From Molothrus aeneus (taxonomy: Eukaryota > Chordata > Aves > Passeriformes > Icteridae): DNA of 64,000 bases. Numbering within the stretch: position 1 is the stretch's first letter; each line of letters opens with the position of its first letter. The position numbers were made by a program, and so were the translations under genes. Positions 24,301 to 34,101 of this stretch are shown here, piece by piece. A model generated the notes under the pieces. The model had not been told where the DNA came from. It searched no databases and worked only from the letters and a program-made list of their open reading frames with translations. The stretch spans positions 4,491,501 through 4,555,500 of the forward strand of contig NC_089648.1 of NCBI RefSeq assembly GCF_037042795.1, written 5' to 3'.

Positions 24301-27300
24301 AAAGAACTGCTCTCACTAGCTGTAAGAATTATTTCTAGCAAATGAGAAATTTAGCTCATTTTGCTGTGCTACAGTGTGTTACAGCTTGATGGTAATTCCA
24401 CAAGGGTCTTCCAGAGATGGGTATGTTCCTTTGTAGGATTTTTTTCCCCCCTTGTTTTAGCCTGCCTCTTTTTTGCCTGGTGCAGGTGACTGAGTAAAGA
24501 GCAGTGAGAAAAAACTGGGTGGCTAAGAATAACTTAGGTTAGTTGTGTTTGTCCTTTCAGCATTCCTCACAGTGTGAGGTTTGTTTCTCCATAGCACAAA
24601 AAGGAGGTTCTATCTAACACACAGAGCAGGTTTGCAGCACTTTGACTCTGAGGTTTCCTGGCTGTGTCCTGCAGGGCTTACCTGGACTCGGATGTGGCCG
24701 TGTCAGAGGAGCTCATCCAGAAGTACAGCAACGTCGTGCTGGGCCATGTCAACGGCACCGTCCGCGAGCTGCGGCGCCTCTTCCTCGTCGATGACCTGGT
24801 GGATTCCCTCAAGGTGCGTTTGCCTCTGTGAGGACATTGCTGCTGACCCAGGCTGGCAAAGCCTCCTGCTCCTTGCAGGATGAACAGTGCCTCTGCTTAA
24901 GTAAATAACTGGGTGGAGTTTGCTCTTGGTGGTGTTCGGCACAGGCTGGGTATCGAGTGCTGCCTGCTGTGGTGGGGTGGCTGTGAAGGATAACTTGATC
25001 TACATGGAAAGCAGAAATGAGCTGTGGCTGCCTCCAGCTCCCTGTTCTGACTCCTTGCTGGTGCCTCTCACAGCAGGAATCTCCTAAAAAAACAAGCCAT
25101 GCTGCAGTCTGGCCACTGGGGCTGTGTCACTGATGTGTGTGTGTGTGTGTCACTCTGCAAAACCTGGCTCTGGCCTAGATTGTCCCAGCCTGCTTTGGAG
25201 TTGATTTTCTGTTTGTGTTTAGTGCACAGCTCCCTGTCTTTAAACGTTCCACTTTCTGCTGGAATGGTGAGGACTTGAGTGATGCCCTTGGGTTACTGGG
25301 AAGGTGGACACTTGTTCCAGCCCCTGGATTTGGGAGTGAAAACTGCTGGTTTTAGTGATGGGAGTTACTGAAATGGGGATTGCAAATTACCCAGTGTGAG
25401 CAGTGCTGTGTAACAGCTGGAGTCCATCCATGTAGAATTTAATGGGATTGGCAGAGCACAACTGACTGAAGAATGGTAATAAATTAAACAAAATGTAACA
25501 AAAAAAAAAAAAACCCCAAACCCAAAAAAACCCCTCCAAAAGAAAAGAATTGACTTGAAAACCCTTCAGTTTTGTTCTGGGAAAATTGTATTCTCTTCTT
25601 TCAAGCTCTAATAGCCCTTCTTTGTTTTTGGAACTGGTGTTTCCTTTACCTAGTGCAGTGTGTTGTGCACTTCTTTTTCAGTTTGTTTAATCTTCTTGAA
25701 AAAACTTGCATTTATCCTGCAGTAAATCCCCTTACTTAGTGCTTTGTAAAGTCCTTTGAGTTGTTGTGGAGTTGGGGGAGGGGTTCCTTGTGAAACTGGG
25801 GAAAACCAGGCAGGCTGTCCAAGCCTTTGTTGTAACTGTGCAATAGAAACCTGCAGGCGGATCTTGGAATCTTACCCAGAGTTTGCAGATCCAGTTTCTC
25901 ATTGTGCTCTAAGTTAAACACAGTTTGTGCCAGAAAAGCTGCACCTGATGCCCTGCAAGGCTCCTGCAGTGAGGTGGCTCCCTCTGGAAGCAAGAGGAGG
26001 TGTAAGGGGGCTCTGCTGCTCCTGGGACACGTTTCTTTCCTCAGGAGGGAGAGAGGAGGAGCAGTATTGGCCTGGGCTTGTGCAGTAAACTCCCTGCTCC
26101 TGAAGGGCTTTGCAGGAAAAGCCTTTTGAGGAGCTGGTTGTGCATTCTTTTCTGCACTACCATTTCTGTTTTTTGAGACACGATCAATAGTGCTGCTGCC
26201 AAAGTCCTGTTTGGATCTGATTATCAACAGCCCAGAAAAACCCAGAATCACAAGGTCACTTGTATTTCTGATCAAGCCCTTTGTGGTCCATGCCTTGGTC
26301 TGAGTTAGGAGATTTCTCACACCATTTGTGTGGGGATCCCAACCCCTTGCAGCAAAGGAGAAGGAAGCAGAGAGAAGCCAGCTGCTGTTCCAGTGAACAC
26401 TGGTCTGAAAACAAGGCCTTCTGGAGGAATTATGTTAGAAGCAGAATTAATTCCAGCCACAATGTCTTCAAGGCACTCTAATCACTTAAAATACTACAGT
26501 CCATAGGAAAGATGTGTTTATTCAGCTGAACTAATTCATTTCCCCTCTCTCCTTCTGACATTTAAAGTGTTTTATGTAGGTTAATTAGTCTAATTTATGG
26601 TAGCTGGAAACAACCCTTTATCAGAAACCAGTGAATGTCAGGACAGTTCACAAGCACATGTTACTGATTTTGAAGAGTTTGTGCTCGAGGAGAACACTGG
26701 GATTCCAGGGTCTTATGTAATATAATGGCCCTGGTTTAAAAGATAAAAATATCTTGGCTTGTGTAGTTTAAACATCTTCACTGTAGGAAACCACATGTTT
26801 ATGTATAATTCAAGTTACAGAGCTCTAATGCAGAACATGTCTGCAGGTCAGTTCATTGTGTGTAATAGTTCTGACTGTAAAATCTGTCTTGTTAAGTTTT
26901 TTTCTTCTTTATTAAACAATGCTTCAGTCAGGGAAGTCTTAAAATGGACTCTAAATATTTATGCAGCACAAGGAGAAATTCCTCACAGCTCTTGAGGAGT
27001 AACTCCAGAGGAGCCCTTGCCAGAGCCCCAGGAGAAGCTGCATTTTGTCCTGGTAAAGGCTGTGCTGGCACTGGGCACTGCTGCTCTTGCTCAGCTGAGG
27101 CTTTCAGCAGCAGAGCTCTGTGTTCTCAGTATTCTGTAGCAAAGGAGGGCATGGGGCACTTCTGGATTTGCCCATTTTGGCTGGCAAAAGGGGCTTCAGT
27201 CCATCAGCCACCCAGGCCTTTCACTTGTGTGCAGGTCCTTGGAAGGACCAAGCCTGGATCCTGGGCTGCCTCTGCTTTCTTTTTCTTGTCTTAGAGCTTT

Positions 27301-30300
27301 ATTTAGAGGTGTTTCAGGGAAGGGTTTTTGTGTTTGTAAAGGTCTCTGAGGTGTGTTTCAGGTAAGCTTTGTTGTGTCTGTGAGGGTCTCTGGGTTTGCA
27401 CAGTTTATAAGAAAAAGAAAATAGAGACCAGTAAGGAAATGTGGGGTTGAGATGAACTCCAGGCTGGATAATCCTGGGAGAGCTGCTGGAAGTGTCAGAG
27501 GAGTGCAGAGGGAGGAGCTGTGGGATCAGAGTCCCTCTCCCCTCCAGTACTGTAAGTGTAGGAGGTTAAAACCCACACATGCAGCAGTTCATGGTTCTGC
27601 CCTGATGCTGCCCTGGACTGACTTTGGGTGGAGAGAGGCTTGTGTAGTCAAATGTGAACTCCTGGATTTTGCTCTTTCTTGAACCATAAATTCAATGCTC
27701 ACTAAAATAAATAATTGATAGTTCTGATAATTATTGGACTTTGGGATTGATTTGTGTCTTGTTACCCCTGTGCTTATGTACACTCCCATTTTCTGCCCTG
27801 AGCAGAGTCATCAGCAGTGTCCTGGCTGCTGAGCTGGCTGGGTGGTGCTGAGCTTCAGGAATTGTGTCCATGGGGAGCAGGTCAGGGATGGAGGGAGAAC
27901 CACTGCAAACCATCCCACCCTCGGGGGCTCTTTGCCCAGTGCAAGTTGTGCCTTCCTTCCCTCTCTGGTGGATGTGCTGCATGTGTTTGCTCCAGTAAAA
28001 CATGCCTGGTGCAGAGATCAGCTCCAGGCTCACCCTGGCATTGCAGGGCACAACTGGGCCAGGGTTTGAATCAATCATGAGCGAGTTCAGCAAATCTGCT
28101 TGATTTTCCTTGAGAAACCTGCCAGAATCCCTCAACTACTAGATATGGTACAGCCTCTCTTGAGGGTTAACTTTGTGCCTCTCTGGGGGTTAACTTTGTG
28201 CCTCTCTTGAGGGTTAACTTTGTGCCTCTCTGGGGGTTAACTTTGTGCCTCTCTTGAGGGTTAACTTTGTGCCTCTCTTGAGGGTTAACTTTGTGCCTCT
28301 CTGGGGGTTAACTTTGTGCCTCTCTGGGGGTTAACTTTGTGCCTCTCTGGGGGTTAACTTTGTGCTCCTCCCTGGTGCTGCTCAGAAGTGCTGACAGATA
28401 AAGAACTGCATCACTTGCAGTTAATGCACCTGAATTATAGACCAGTTTTGAGTGAAGCTCTTGAAATCAACGTGGTTTTGTTGCAGGGTTCATGGAATTA
28501 AACTTGTATTGACTATCAATGCCCTTGATAGTGGTGGCTGGCTGGTAATTTTGTTTGGTTTGGATATTTTACATCTTTTGATAAGCTAAAATTGGATGTT
28601 GGGATATGTAAGTTCAGAGTAGCTTGGCTGCAGGCCAGTTACCAGGGTCCTGGCCCACACCCACACTCCTGCAACCCTGCCTTGTTTTCCTTGCCAGCAC
28701 TTTGTGCCCATCCTTTCCTTGGGTGTAGCTCCTGCTGATGGGCAAGTTTCCATCTTGGGGTGTTCACTGTGCCCAGCTCTGCCCTCCCTGGTGCCAGTGC
28801 CAGCCCTCTCATGCTGTCTGTCCAGGGTTCTGCTGCAGAACAGCCCCATGTGCTGAGCTGACCAGGGCTGGGGGTCTCTGCTCTGTGCAGAGCAAGGAGT
28901 AAATTCTGGGGAAGCTGCTGCTCCTGGCTGCTGCTCAGCTCCTCAGCACTCCTGCAACTCTAGAAGAAAGGGCTGATTTTCCTCAGGAGGAATCCTACCC
29001 CGAAATAGAGCTGGCAGCCCTGGGTCCCCTCCCCCTGCTATAGGTCAGAGGTGTGCCTGGGACACTCCACCTGGCACTGAGTGTGGGCAGACCTTTGTGT
29101 GGAGCTGGGAGCCTGTGTCCCACCAGGAGCTGCACAAATGCTGTTAGCAGGGAGGGAGAATGGGGCTGAGATAGGGAGCCAGCAGTGGTGGCAGTGTGGG
29201 CCTTTAGGGATGTCTTTGCTTCTGAGCTTGGCTCTGACCTGGAGCCAGCTTCCATGTTAGAGCACTTTTCACTCCTCTTGTTCCTAAATTTTTTTACATC
29301 CAAACTGCCTTTGGGTTTTTTGAAGGAGAACAGGTAAATCAAGCCCACCCTACCCTGTTACCTTCCAGACAGGCTTTTCCTAATGTGTCAGAGCATGGCT
29401 GGGTATGTGGGTGGACTCTTGGGTGGGTGACACCCAGGTGTGATCTCCTTTCTCTCTGGCTCTGTCATGCAGCAGCCCTTTGGCCTCTCTTAGCCTGGCC
29501 TGTCCCCTCTCTGGAGGATGGGAGGAGGCAGGAGCTGTTTGCCCATGGTTCCTCCCCATGGAGTTGGCAGTGCCCAGGGAAGGCGCAGGGCAGTGTTTGG
29601 GTGCAGGGCAGTGTTTGGGCGCAGGGCAGTGTTTGGGCGCAGGGCAGCGTTTGGGCGCAGGGCAGTGTTTGGGCGCAGGGCAGTGTTTGGGCACTGCTGA
29701 CTCGGGCTGAATTCAGCCCCGTGACTGCACACAGGAGGCCCCATATCCCATTACTGCATCCTTGAGCCCTCTCATCAGCCAGCTCTGGTTTCAGGAGCTG
29801 CACAGGGCTGAAGTGCAGTGCACTTTGGGGCTGTTTGGATGGGTCTTTGTGTGTACAGCAAATGGGGTGTCCTGAGCACAGAGTGGTGCTGATGGGCTCT
29901 TTTTCCCTTGCAGTTTGCAGTGTTGATGTGGGTGTTCACTTACGTTGGTGCCTTGTTCAATGGTCTGACATTACTGATCCTGGGTAAGTGTTTGACTTGT
30001 GTTACACACCTGGCACACCAAATAACCCTGGGGAGGCAGTGGGGTCTGGTCACTGGGAGGCTGATCCTGTAGCCTTAAGATGTTGCACTTCTAAGTTCCT
30101 TTTTTTGGATAATACAACAGAACAGGTAATTTTGAGTTGTGTTGTTGATTTCCTTGAGATTGCTGATTTCCAGACATTCCATGGTTTGTAGGCAGGTTTG
30201 TTGTGCTCGTCCCTGTCAGGCTTAGCCTGCCCTGAATGTCATTGCTGTGCTGGGACTTAAGAGGTGCAAGATCTGCTGTGGTCGTGTCCCACTGCAGGAT

Positions 30301-32076
30301 TTAATTTCTTATATCCCAGAGCAGGCTGGCTTTCAGGTGTCAGAACCAACTGATGCCTGAGCAGCCTTTGGGAAGAATTTGCATGACCCACTGTGAAAAA
30401 GTGACCTGTGACCAGACTTAACTGTACTGTTGGTGAGATCTGGAGAACAGCCCAGGCTCTCCTTAGTAGGGATTATTGAATTTTCTGGCCAACAATCGGT
30501 GCATGGGGCTCAATTGTTCATTTTTCTTGGACCTTTTTGCAAGACATATCAAGGTGTGGAAACTAGTCCTTGTTCTGCCTGAACACCATCCCTGTTGTCA
30601 ATATTTATACATTTGATGTGCTCTTTTCCAGCTTTGATTTCGCTCTTCAGCGTTCCTGTTATTTATGAGAGACATCAGGTGAGTGTTTAATAGAATCCAT
30701 TAAATGTTTCATAAAATCAGCTTAAAACCAGAAACAAATAATTAACATTAATTTCAGTCTTCTGAAATATTTAAAGCCTTTACAATAGGCCTTTACCCAG
30801 GAACCAGGGCCAGGGAGCACTAGTTCAGTTTGAAGTTCAGACTGTGCATACTTTCCCTTTTCCTTCTTGGTGGAAGAAGAGGTTTCCCCAGCAAACAGTT
30901 CTGGAAAAGGCCTGATGAACTTGGAGGCCTTTTCTGCTGGTCCAGCTTTGGTCAGGACTGGAGCAACCCTGGCATGGTGTGTTAATCCTGCTGTACCTTT
31001 TGGGGTTGGTATTCAAGATTGGTTTCCCAAAGCTCTGTGGAATTTGTAGCCCTGGCAAAAACAGGAGGTGGGAGCTGCTTGGCCCAGTCCAAGGCTGCTC
31101 TTGGGGAGAGACTCCCATGTAAAAGGAGTAGGGAGGAAGGAGCCAAAATAAAATACTTGTGATTAAATGATGGCCCGGGCTGTCTCGGGCAGGTCACTGC
31201 ACAGGAGGGGGGAGCCAGCTCTGGCTTAGCCCTGCGTCTCCCCTTTCAACAACAAGGCAGCTGTGGGGGCAGGAGCAGATGGCAGAGCCTCATGGGGTCC
31301 TGCCCAGGCTCCTCCTCCACAGGGAAAGGGGCCCTGGAGCCCCAGGGCAGGAGCAGGGACAGTGTGTGGGGCTTAACCCGAGCTGCTCAATCCTCTGGCT
31401 GGGCTGCAGCCTAAGCTGGTTACCCAGCCTGGCCCAGCTAAGCAGCTTTGCTGTCCTGTGGGGCCCACAGGGGCCCAGCCCTGCACCCACAGAGTGCTGT
31501 GGGACTCAGCCAGGCTGCAAAGGAGGAGCTGAGCTGTAACTTCTTTCTGCTTCAATTCCAGGCCCAAATCGACCATTACCTGGGACTTGTGAACAAGAAT
31601 GTCAAAGATGCCATGGCAAAGTGAGTTGGTTTGGGTTTATTTATTTTCCTTAGTACTGATAACAGTTCCTGGCACACGTGGCACTCCTGTCTAGGACTAA
31701 TGTGTTCTTCCATGTGCCAGGCCAAGGAGGGAAAAGGTCTCAGACTCTGGACTGGTTAGGAAATGAGCTCCCTTATTGCTGATGCTGTATTGAAACGAGC
31801 CTCTATTATTTCTAATAGAAATCTGCGTATGTGAACCCATTAGTGATAGCTGAGCCCCTCAGCAGGTGCAGCTGAGGTGGGGAATGAGAAGTTCAGCAGT
31901 GTCATTGGGCTCTGAGTACAAAGCTGTGTTGTGAGGGTTCTTTTCACATGCTGTTGTTTGTAAGATTCTGTTTAACCTTTCCTTTTTTGTTACTCAAACT
32001 TACCTTTTGTCTATTTTTTTTTTCCTCTTGCAGGATCCAAGCAAAGATCCCTGGGTTGAAGCGCAAAACTGAATAA
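6338..32076 (+). CDS. RTN4: RTN4 (reticulon-4 / Nogo), coding span inside the window, 5' end outside
   Basis: Reticulon-4 is an ER membrane protein that shapes tubular ER. Its long form Nogo-A restrains neurite growth through the Nogo-66 loop and a region encoded by exon 3 (family knowledge). In the window I placed exon 2, exon 3 and exons 4-9: 6338-6394, 7195-9621, 22692-22899, 24675-24813, 29914-29983, 30632-30678, 31562-31620 and 32034-32076. The first coding exon lies upstream of base 1. Exons 4-9 give a 188-residue reticulon homology domain with two long hydrophobic hairpins around a 66-residue loop, ending KRKTE, a lysine-rich tail typical of ER-resident reticulons. All junctions are GT-AG except a GC donor after exon 2. 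Exons 2 and 3 end one base into a codon, so exon 3 can be skipped (Nogo-B) or kept (Nogo-A). RTN1 and RTN3 paralogues were excluded by the exon 3 sequence and by EML6 next door. Confidence 0.96.
6395..7194 (+). other. RTN4 intron 2, GC-AG type
   Basis: This 800-bp intron starts GCAAGT and ends CACAG. The rest of the donor (CAG|GCAAGT) matches the consensus perfectly, as is usual for GC introns. It separates exon 2 from the skippable exon 3. Confidence 0.85.
7195..9621 (+). CDS. RTN4: RTN4 exon 3, Nogo-A-specific exon (809 codons)
   Basis: The 2,427-bp exon is a whole number of codons and is the exon that makes the long neuronal form. It begins after CACAG at 7194 with EKVMDLQEQPGS and ends AKLNKSS before GTAATC at 9622. 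Conserved Nogo-A blocks are visible: FPSTPEAVKEPYITC, NMPEGLTPDLVQEAYE, LAYETKIDLVQTSE, a PSPILPDIVMEAPL block, ETPYISIACDLIK, GKPYLESF and KIPLQMEELDALAYS. The protein is acidic, low complexity and has no membrane segment or catalytic domain, as expected for this unstructured cytosolic or extracellular part. The ATG at 7185 lies in the intron, and the reading frame past 9621 is intronic. Variable stretches between conserved blocks differ strongly from mammals, which is normal for this exon. Confidence 0.97.
10540..10580 (-). repeat. Possible diverged CR1 LINE 3'-end fragment
   Basis: The stretch around ATTACAGAATACCCTGAGTT followed by AGAAGGGAAC resembles the reverse-oriented 3' end common to avian CR1 copies. 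Similarity fades after about 40 bases, so this is weak. Confidence 0.3.
13358..13379 (+). repeat. (GGA)n simple repeat
   Basis: About six GAG/GGA units in RTN4 intron 3. No function is inferred. Confidence 0.8.
15380..15973 (+). promoter_or_regulatory. RTN4: CpG-rich RTN4-C promoter/leader region
   Basis: This is the most GC- and CpG-dense stretch of the window and ends at the RTN4-C start codon. It holds the 36-bp minisatellite and degenerate copies to about 15785. The transcription start is not visible from sequence alone. An upstream frame stops with TAA at 15950-15952, in the same frame as the RTN4-C ATG and 21 bases before it. The promoter role is inferred from position and composition. 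Confidence 0.65.
15473..15715 (+). repeat. 36-bp GC-rich minisatellite, six full copies plus a partial one
   Basis: Full copies of a 36-bp unit begin at 15473, 15509, 15545, 15581, 15617 and 15653. A partial seventh follows, then decayed copies to about 15785. Copies are nearly identical (copy 2 has GGAGG for GGGGG), which suggests recent expansion. The unit is a multiple of three, so long frames stay open on both strands. In one frame it reads GEPLPPCQRSVP per unit; this is not a recognisable protein. Confidence 0.95.
15974..16007 (+). CDS. RTN4: RTN4-C (Nogo-C) alternative first coding exon
   Basis: The exon encodes MDSQPSSWKDK plus the first G of a valine codon, then GTATTT. Mammalian Nogo-C begins MDGQKKNWKDK before the shared VVDLLYW, so M-D-x-Q-x3-W-K-D-K is preserved at the same length. 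Spliced to exon 4 it gives a 199-residue protein, equal to the mammalian isoform. The ATG context is good (G at -3 and +4). It sits directly downstream of a GC-rich stretch with a 36-bp minisatellite, which I infer to be its promoter and leader. It is too short to appear as an open reading frame. RTN4-C is the muscle-enriched form in mammals. Confidence 0.92.
16008..19240 (+). other. RTN4 intron 3, between the RTN4-C exon and the second CpG patch
   Basis: No exon was recognised. The stretch is AT-rich, with a perfect 12-bp inverted repeat at 16959-16984 and a homeodomain-site-like TAAT-rich block around 17760-18080 that could be conserved non-coding sequence. Confidence 0.6.
16959..16984. repeat. 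Perfect inverted repeat, 12-bp arms and 2-base loop
   Basis: Arms AAAAAAAGTCCT and AGGACTTTTTTT flank GA. Seen directly; no known element is recognised. Confidence 0.85.
19240..19480 (+). promoter_or_regulatory. Second CpG-rich patch in RTN4 intron 3
   Basis: A dense run of CpG dinucleotides contains GGCGGCCATGGGCGG, a GGAAGT (ETS-like) site and a CAAGATGG start-site motif. It looks like a small promoter for the candidate first exon at 19460. It could also drive an unrelated transcript. Confidence 0.5.
19460..19475 (+). CDS. Candidate second short-form RTN4 first exon (MDAKT-)
   Basis: A CpG-rich patch (about 19240-19480) ends in an ATG with A at -3 and G at +4, followed by codons for MDAKT, one G, and GTTAGT, a good donor. 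The phase exactly fits RTN4 exon 4, predicting a 193-residue protein MDAKT-VVDLLYW. The ATG overlaps a CAAGATGG motif, which resembles a YY1-type initiator. The frame is open upstream to an ATG at 19289, so a longer N-terminus is possible. Mammalian RTN4 has several alternative first exons, but I do not recognise this peptide. It could instead be the first exon of a non-coding transcript, so confidence is limited. Confidence 0.5.
19481..22691 (+). other. RTN4 intron 3, part next to exon 4
   Basis: No exon or known repeat was recognised. The acceptor for exon 4 is CCATTGTAG at the end. Confidence 0.65.
22692..22899 (+). CDS. RTN4: RTN4 exon 4: start of reticulon homology domain, first hydrophobic hairpin
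   Basis: This 208-bp exon is shared by all isoforms. It starts after ATTGTAG at 22691 and encodes VVDLLYWRDIKKTG, then a hydrophobic stretch of about 35 residues (GVVFGASLFLLL...SVTISF), and the start of the Nogo-66 loop (RIYKGVIQAIQKSDEGHPF). The donor is CAG|GTGAGA. The long hydrophobic hairpin is the membrane-bending element of reticulons. The sequence is nearly identical to mammalian RTN4 here. Confidence 0.98.
22900..24674 (+). other. RTN4 intron 4
   Basis: A 1.8-kb intron between the two exons of the Nogo-66 loop. Nothing further was recognised. Confidence 0.7.
24675..24813 (+). CDS. RTN4: RTN4 exon 5: Nogo-66 loop
   Basis: The 139-bp exon encodes AYLDSDVAVSEELIQKYSN and ends LRRLFLVDDLVDSLK. 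Together with the end of exon 4 it forms the 66-residue loop that binds the Nogo receptor in mammals. The loop keeps the overall human pattern, with substitutions such as VVLGHVNGTVRE in the middle. The acceptor is TCCTGCAG and the donor AAG|GTGCGT. Confidence 0.98.
25134..25150. repeat. (TG)n microsatellite
   Basis: About eight uninterrupted TG units in RTN4 intron 5. Confidence 0.85.
28153..28364 (+). repeat. 23/24-bp minisatellite, nine copies of two alternating unit types
   Basis: Units share CCTCTCT...GGTTAACTTTGTG and contain a GTTAAC palindrome. Type A (24 bp) has CTTGAGGG and type B (23 bp) has CTGGGGG. The order is A B A B A A B B B. Copies of one type are essentially identical, showing recent turnover. 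Confidence 0.95.
29585..29692 (+). repeat. 18-bp minisatellite, six copies
   Basis: The unit GCAGGGCAGTGTTTGGGC is repeated six times with single-base variants in copies 1 and 4. It lies 220 bases upstream of RTN4 exon 6. Open frames through it are by-products of the 18-bp period. Confidence 0.95.
29914..29983 (+). CDS. RTN4: RTN4 exon 6: second hydrophobic hairpin, first half
   Basis: The 70-bp exon encodes FAVLMWVFTYVGALFNGLT and LLIL, a signature of reticulons, after CCCTTGCAG. The donor is G|GTAAGT. It follows a 5.1-kb intron carrying two minisatellites. Confidence 0.98.
30632..30678 (+). CDS. RTN4: RTN4 exon 7: end of second hairpin
   Basis: The 47-bp exon encodes ALISLFSVPVIYERHQ (the first codon split with exon 6). 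The acceptor is TTTTCCAG and the donor CAG|GTGAGT. The exon size is typical of reticulon genes. Confidence 0.97.
31562..31620 (+). CDS. RTN4: RTN4 exon 8
   Basis: The 59-bp exon encodes AQIDHYLGLVNKNVKDAMA plus two bases of a lysine codon. The acceptor is ATTCCAG and the donor AAA|GTGAGT. This is the cytosolic tail of the reticulon domain. Confidence 0.97.
32034..32076 (+). CDS. RTN4: RTN4 exon 9: C-terminus and stop
   Basis: After CTCTTGCAG the exon completes K and encodes IQAKIPGLKRKTE, then TAA at 32074-32076. The dibasic KRKxE tail is the usual reticulon C-terminus and is consistent with ER retention. The mammalian protein ends KRKAE, so only one residue differs at the end. Confidence 0.98.
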
Positions 32077-32597
32077 AATAAACCTGAAGCAACTTATCAA
32101 TAGGAAAGAAAGTTCATCTTTTAAGGGGGAAAAATACTCATTGGATTTACATGGGGAGGGTCAGGGAATAGCAAACCCCTTGACATTGCAGTGCAATTTC
32201 ACAGATCTTTATTTTTTAGCAACGCAGTGTTTGAGGAAAAATAACTGTTTTGACTGCCATGTGTTTCATCATCTTTAAGTATTGTAAGCTGCTATGTATG
32301 GATCTAAAACTAATCATCTTTCCTTATCCTGTGTGCAGCACTGGCTAATACAAACGACTGAGACAGCTGTACATTTGCTTCAGCAGAGGTAGTTCCTGCT
32401 GCGTGCCGGAGGTGTAGAGCAGGTGGGGCAGAGGAGAACACTTCCCAGTTTGTGCACTGTGTATGGTCTGTGTAGATTGATGCAGATTTTCTAAAATGAG
32501 ATGTTTTAGAAGAATATACCAGTTTAGCAAGTTTTGAAAAATCTTGCCTTTTTGGTATGAGTATAGCTGTATTGTGATTTTGTTTTATCAATTGCCA

Positions 32598-32621
32598 ATA
32601 TATATATATATATATATATAT
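32598..32621. repeat. (AT)12 microsatellite in the RTN4 3' UTR
   Basis: Twelve uninterrupted dinucleotide units sit 522 bases after the RTN4 stop codon. Such a run in the transcript would be a perfect self-complementary AU stretch. Confidence 0.9.
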
Positions 32622-33087
32622 GTGTTTCACAAAGCTTAGATCTTTCAGCTGCTCCACAGTGCTTTGTACTTCAGAGAACTGACTGAGGCCTGGACGAGCT
32701 CCAGAGCACACAAGCTTGAGAAACTAAAAAGTCTCTGTAAACACTGGCATCTGTTGGAAACAACAAAAGAGAAATGAACAAAGAACCTCCACACAGAGTA
32801 AAAGAAACTTACAGCATACACTTTGTTGCACAAACGTACAGTAGTTGATCTTGAGCAAATAATTCTCCAGCTTTCAGACTCTGATAATCTGTGGACCGAG
32901 TATCTAATGCTGCAAATGTTGTTTGGAAACTTAAAGCCCTGTCCTGTTATGCAAGAAAATGATAAGTGAAAATTTATACACTTGCAGTTTGAGCTGTACT
33001 GAACTAAGTCTGTGGAATGCATTGTGAAATGTAAAAAAATCCCAACAAAAAAGGAAAAAAAAAACCAACCCCAAAACCCCAAGTATC

Positions 33088-33093
33088 AATAAA
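33088..33093 (+). terminator. RTN4: RTN4 poly(A) signal
   Basis: A canonical AATAAA hexamer lies about 1.01 kb after the stop codon, the first one in the 3' UTR at a plausible distance. The mammalian RTN4 3' UTR is also about 1 kb. Confidence 0.75.
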
Positions 33094-33110
33094 GCTTATA
33101 GACATAAAAT

Positions 33111-34101
33111 GATACCAGTATTTGGCTTTCTTGAGGCAAGTTTAATATATTTGTGTTTATTTGAAGTTCCTTGTGATAAATTTCCATTGTCCATGGTGGT
33201 GGCAGTAGTGTCCGAGTAGAGCGCGGTGCAGGGTGCGTTTGTCACGGTCCCTTTTCTTCCTCTGCAGCCTGAAGGAGCTGCTCAGGGCCACCTCCAGTGT
33301 CCCAGGGAGCTCTGGAAGGGTGGTGGGCTCTTGGAGTTTTGAGACAGGAATGCTTGAGGCCATTTTCAAGTTTGAAGGAAATAAGTCCCAGTAATTTCTC
33401 CAGGTCAACATGTTGATTCTGATTTAAGAGCTGGACATTGACAACTTGTGTACAAATTTATTTAAAATGCAGATTTTAACTGGATGGCATCCTGACCATT
33501 GAAAAATAGAAATTCATGCATTACTATTTCATTTTACAGTAAAATACAGCATTACTTCTGAGCATTTTATACAGGAAGCCAGACCATAGAAACAGAGAAA
33601 CCGTAGGTAAGTGTTTTCCTGACAGACACTATTGCTTGGAGATATTTCTCACATCACTGGTGATTAATTCATTCTGCCACACAATTGGTTTTGTTTGGGA
33701 TACAATCAACATGGAAGGAAGGCAAACATGAGTGGTTACAGGCAGAGGTGCTCACTGCTGGCAGCACCTGACAGAACAGGATTTGATCCCGAAGGTTTCT
33801 TTGAAAAAAAGACTGCATAGGGACTCGTACTGTGTATCTGACAAACTGCTCTGCTGTATAGTAATATAAGGCATTAATAAATTCAATTGTAAAAAAAAAG
33901 GTGATTCTTTGAGGTTGCTGAAGCACTTTGTGTGTTAAACAGACAGGAATCCACTCCTTTAATGGGATGTTTTTGCTACTTTTCTGTGCAGTGGGCAGCA
34001 GAAACGGACTGGCAGGAAGGTTCCAGAGTTCAAAATCCTATTGTCCTGAACTGGGACTAAAGCACTATTGCTTTTCAGAGTCTAAATGTAAGTCTAAATG
34101 T
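33111..34101. other. Gap between the convergent RTN4 and EML6 3' ends
   Basis: No gene was recognised. Reverse-strand AATAAA copies at 33156-33161 and 33457-33462 are possible alternative EML6 poly(A) signals, which would make EML6 end close to RTN4. Confidence 0.5.

Larger units (their letters stand above)
24814..29913 (+). other. RTN4 intron 5
   Basis: A 5.1-kb intron with a TG run (25134-25150), an A/C-rich tract (about 25499-25545), a 23/24-bp minisatellite (28153-28364) and an 18-bp minisatellite (29585-29692). No exon was recognised. Confidence 0.75.
29984..32033 (+). other. RTN4 introns 6-8
   Basis: Introns 29984-30631, 30679-31561 and 31621-32033 are 648, 883 and 413 bp. The third ends in a long T-rich tract before CTCTTGCAG. 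No repeats or other genes were recognised. Confidence 0.75.
32077..33110 (+). other. RTN4: RTN4 3' untranslated region
   Basis: About 1 kb of AT-rich, non-coding sequence runs from the stop to a canonical AATAAA at 33088-33093. It includes a (TA)12 run at 32598-32621. A first AATAAA overlaps the stop codon (32072-32077) but is too early to be the main signal. The 3' limit is an estimate placed about 17 bases after the poly(A) signal. Confidence 0.75.

Noticed and set aside
28153..29692. CRISPR-like arrays
   Set aside because: The repeats are head-to-tail minisatellites without unique spacers, in a vertebrate intron.
32761..32830. Last EML6 exon in the RTN4 3' UTR (a VWR-like string on the - strand)
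   Set aside because: There is no acceptor in the right phase. A perfect in-phase match, S-VFVWRCL-stop after CTCCCCAG, exists at 35578-35602.
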